From the NCBI GenBank assembly GCA_904501775.1, contig CAJGCJ010000020.1:1-24275 (forward strand): 24,275 nt of DNA. Reading direction: 5' to 3'. The position numbers and the translations under genes were made by a program. This document shows positions 23,485-24,275 of the stretch, in pieces (position 1 is the stretch's first letter; every line of letters begins with the position of its first letter). The notes beneath the pieces are model-generated. The model saw only the letters and a program-made list of their open reading frames with translations, searched no databases and was not told the origin of the DNA. The DNA comes from an uncultured Bacteroidaceae bacterium (GTDB lineage: Bacteria > Bacteroidota > Bacteroidia > Bacteroidales > Bacteroidaceae).

Positions 23485-23712
23485 CTAAAAAAGGGGCTGC
23501 TGTTGCGTTACGCAGTGGATACCACCACCTAACAAGGCAATGACTTCGCCATTGATAGGGACAATCTCTTTTTCAGGATGGAGCTCGCCAAGAATCCTTA
23601 ACGCCTCGCCATCCATCACGTCCCCATATACAGGAACCAAACCAACATTATTACTTGCATAATAATTGATAAAGATTAGAGAAGCAACCACATACATGGA
23701 TACAGCGCTGCA
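23485..23712 (-). pseudogene. C-terminal remnant of an agmatine deiminase (peptidyl-arginine deiminase family)
   Basis: The frame carries about 70 residues corresponding to the end of agmatine deiminase/iminohydrolase: an INYYASNNVGLVPVYGD segment, then GEALRILGELHPEKEIVPI, then LLGGGIHCVTQQQP, which contains the nucleophilic cysteine of the family. The intact enzyme is about 340-370 residues; here an in-frame stop at 23713-23715 directly precedes the fragment and no upstream part is found in the remaining 120 bases. It cannot work alone since the other catalytic residues are lost. It is read as a decayed gene rather than a small new protein. Agmatine deiminase makes N-carbamoylputrescine from agmatine in polyamine synthesis, so a functional copy may exist elsewhere. 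Confidence 0.72.
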
Positions 23713-23752
23713 TTATTTTATTCAAACTATTTCATTTTAGAAACTATTATAC

Positions 23753-23760
23753 TACATTTG
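23753..23760 (+). promoter_or_regulatory. Bacteroidetes -7 element for the DUF2148 gene
   Basis: TACATTTG followed by CG fits TAnnTTTG and lies 78 bases upstream of the ATG at 23839. The -33 region is not clear. Confidence 0.45.
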
Positions 23761-23838
23761 CGAATTATATATTGGAATAGGTTGCACTTGTTGTAACTGA
23801 TGCATTAAGAGTATTAAAATAATAATAAATTTTCAATT

Positions 23839-24275
23839 ATGATATACAACGAAAGGGATATCCGCCGTCAGCTGGTGGTTGAAGGAGCAAAGCGTATGAT
23901 AACAGCTGCACGCACTGCACCTAAGGCTAAGGGATGCGACATTATTGAAGTGATGCTTGTCACCGACGAAGATATACAAGTGTTGAGCAATGGACTTAGA
24001 GAGATAGGACTGCAGCGCAGTGAGAGGAACGGTCTTGTGCGCGATGCCGAAAATATACTTTCGGCCGATGCTGTTGTGCTTATCGGCTCGCGTGCACTTG
24101 CCATGGGGCTGAATTGCGCCTATTGTGGTGCTGCCACATGTGACGAGCGCCCCGAGGGTGTACCTTGTGCAATGAATACTATTGATGTGGGTATTGCAGT
24201 AGGTTCGGCATGTGCAACCGCTGCCGACTTGCGTCTCGATACACGAGTGATGTATTCTGTAGGTTATGCAGCGCA
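23839..24275 (+). CDS. DUF2148 (ferredoxin-like, cysteine-rich) protein, 3' end outside window
   Basis: An open frame from ATG at 23839 runs to the window edge (145 complete codons, no stop). The sequence begins MIYNERDIRRQLVVEGAKRM, followed by MITAARTAPKAKG and IEVMLVTDEDIQ, then LSADAVVLIGSRA, and a cysteine cluster NCAYCGAATC with a further CAM and GSACATAADL. This is the pattern of DUF2148-domain proteins, called ferredoxin-domain-containing in databases, whose cysteines are thought to bind an iron-sulfur cluster. The reaction is unknown. The family is about 180 residues, so perhaps 35 residues are missing. It is a single gene as far as can be seen, on the strand opposite to the deiminase remnant. 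Confidence 0.82.
   Translation, partial: MIYNERDIRRQLVVEGAKRMITAARTAPKAKGCDIIEVMLVTDEDIQVLSNGLREIGLQRSERNGLVRDAENILSADAVVLIGSRALAMGLNCAYCGAATCDERPEGVPCAMNTIDVGIAVGSACATAADLRLDTRVMYSVGYAA

Noticed and set aside
23868..24104. Minus-strand open frame of 78 codons near the right edge
   Set aside because: It is antisense to the DUF2148 gene, whose protein pattern is clear.
1..24275. tRNA, rRNA, insertion sequence or CRISPR elements
   Set aside because: None was recognised anywhere in the window on either strand by eye; no transposase-like frame is present.

Overview
The window looks like a piece of a Bacteroidales chromosome (Bacteroides/Prevotella/Muribaculaceae type). The evidence is the repeated Bacteroidetes-style promoter element TAnnTTTG a short distance upstream of many genes, the near absence of strong Shine-Dalgarno sites, two secreted proteins ending in a type IX-like C-terminal tail, a BspA-like leucine-rich repeat protein, and family content typical of gut anaerobes (class III ribonucleotide reductase, C_GCAxxG_C_C protein, DUF2582 winged helix, DUF2148). 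The exact genus cannot be given from sequence alone.

Left part (1-4883). The C-terminal part of a HpaII-like restriction endonuclease enters from the left edge. An OmpR/PhoB-like response regulator and its membrane histidine kinase (minus strand, overlapping genes) lie divergent from a Na+/phosphate symporter with a PhoU-like tail. The shared intergenic region carries three head-to-tail 11-bp repeats with the geometry of a Pho box, so the two-component pair is probably a phosphate regulator controlling the symporter.

Middle (4884-13074). A lipoprotein M3 oligopeptidase is followed closely by a C_GCAxxG_C_C redox protein, then a small winged-helix protein with its own promoter and strong terminator. 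Convergent to it is a lipoprotein phospholipase D/cardiolipin synthase. A secreted multidomain protein with a type IX-like tail follows. On the minus strand, a RelA/SpoT-like nucleotidyltransferase lacking the usual G-loop is followed by an anti-sigma kinase (RsbW-like) and a STAS antagonist (RsbV-like): a partner switch without a visible phosphatase or sigma factor.

Right part (13396-24275). A BspA-like LRR protein, an M16 zinc protease, and an ECF sigma factor with a downstream coiled-coil four-helix membrane protein are all on the minus strand. Divergent from the sigma factor is an adenosylcobalamin riboswitch that leads into nrdD-nrdG, the oxygen-sensitive, B12-independent ribonucleotide reductase and its activase. 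This suggests the genome also holds a B12-dependent class II enzyme. The right end is an accessory zone: a toxin-first higBA module with a palindromic operator in its promoter, a C-terminal remnant of an agmatine deiminase gene, and a DUF2148 gene that runs off the edge.
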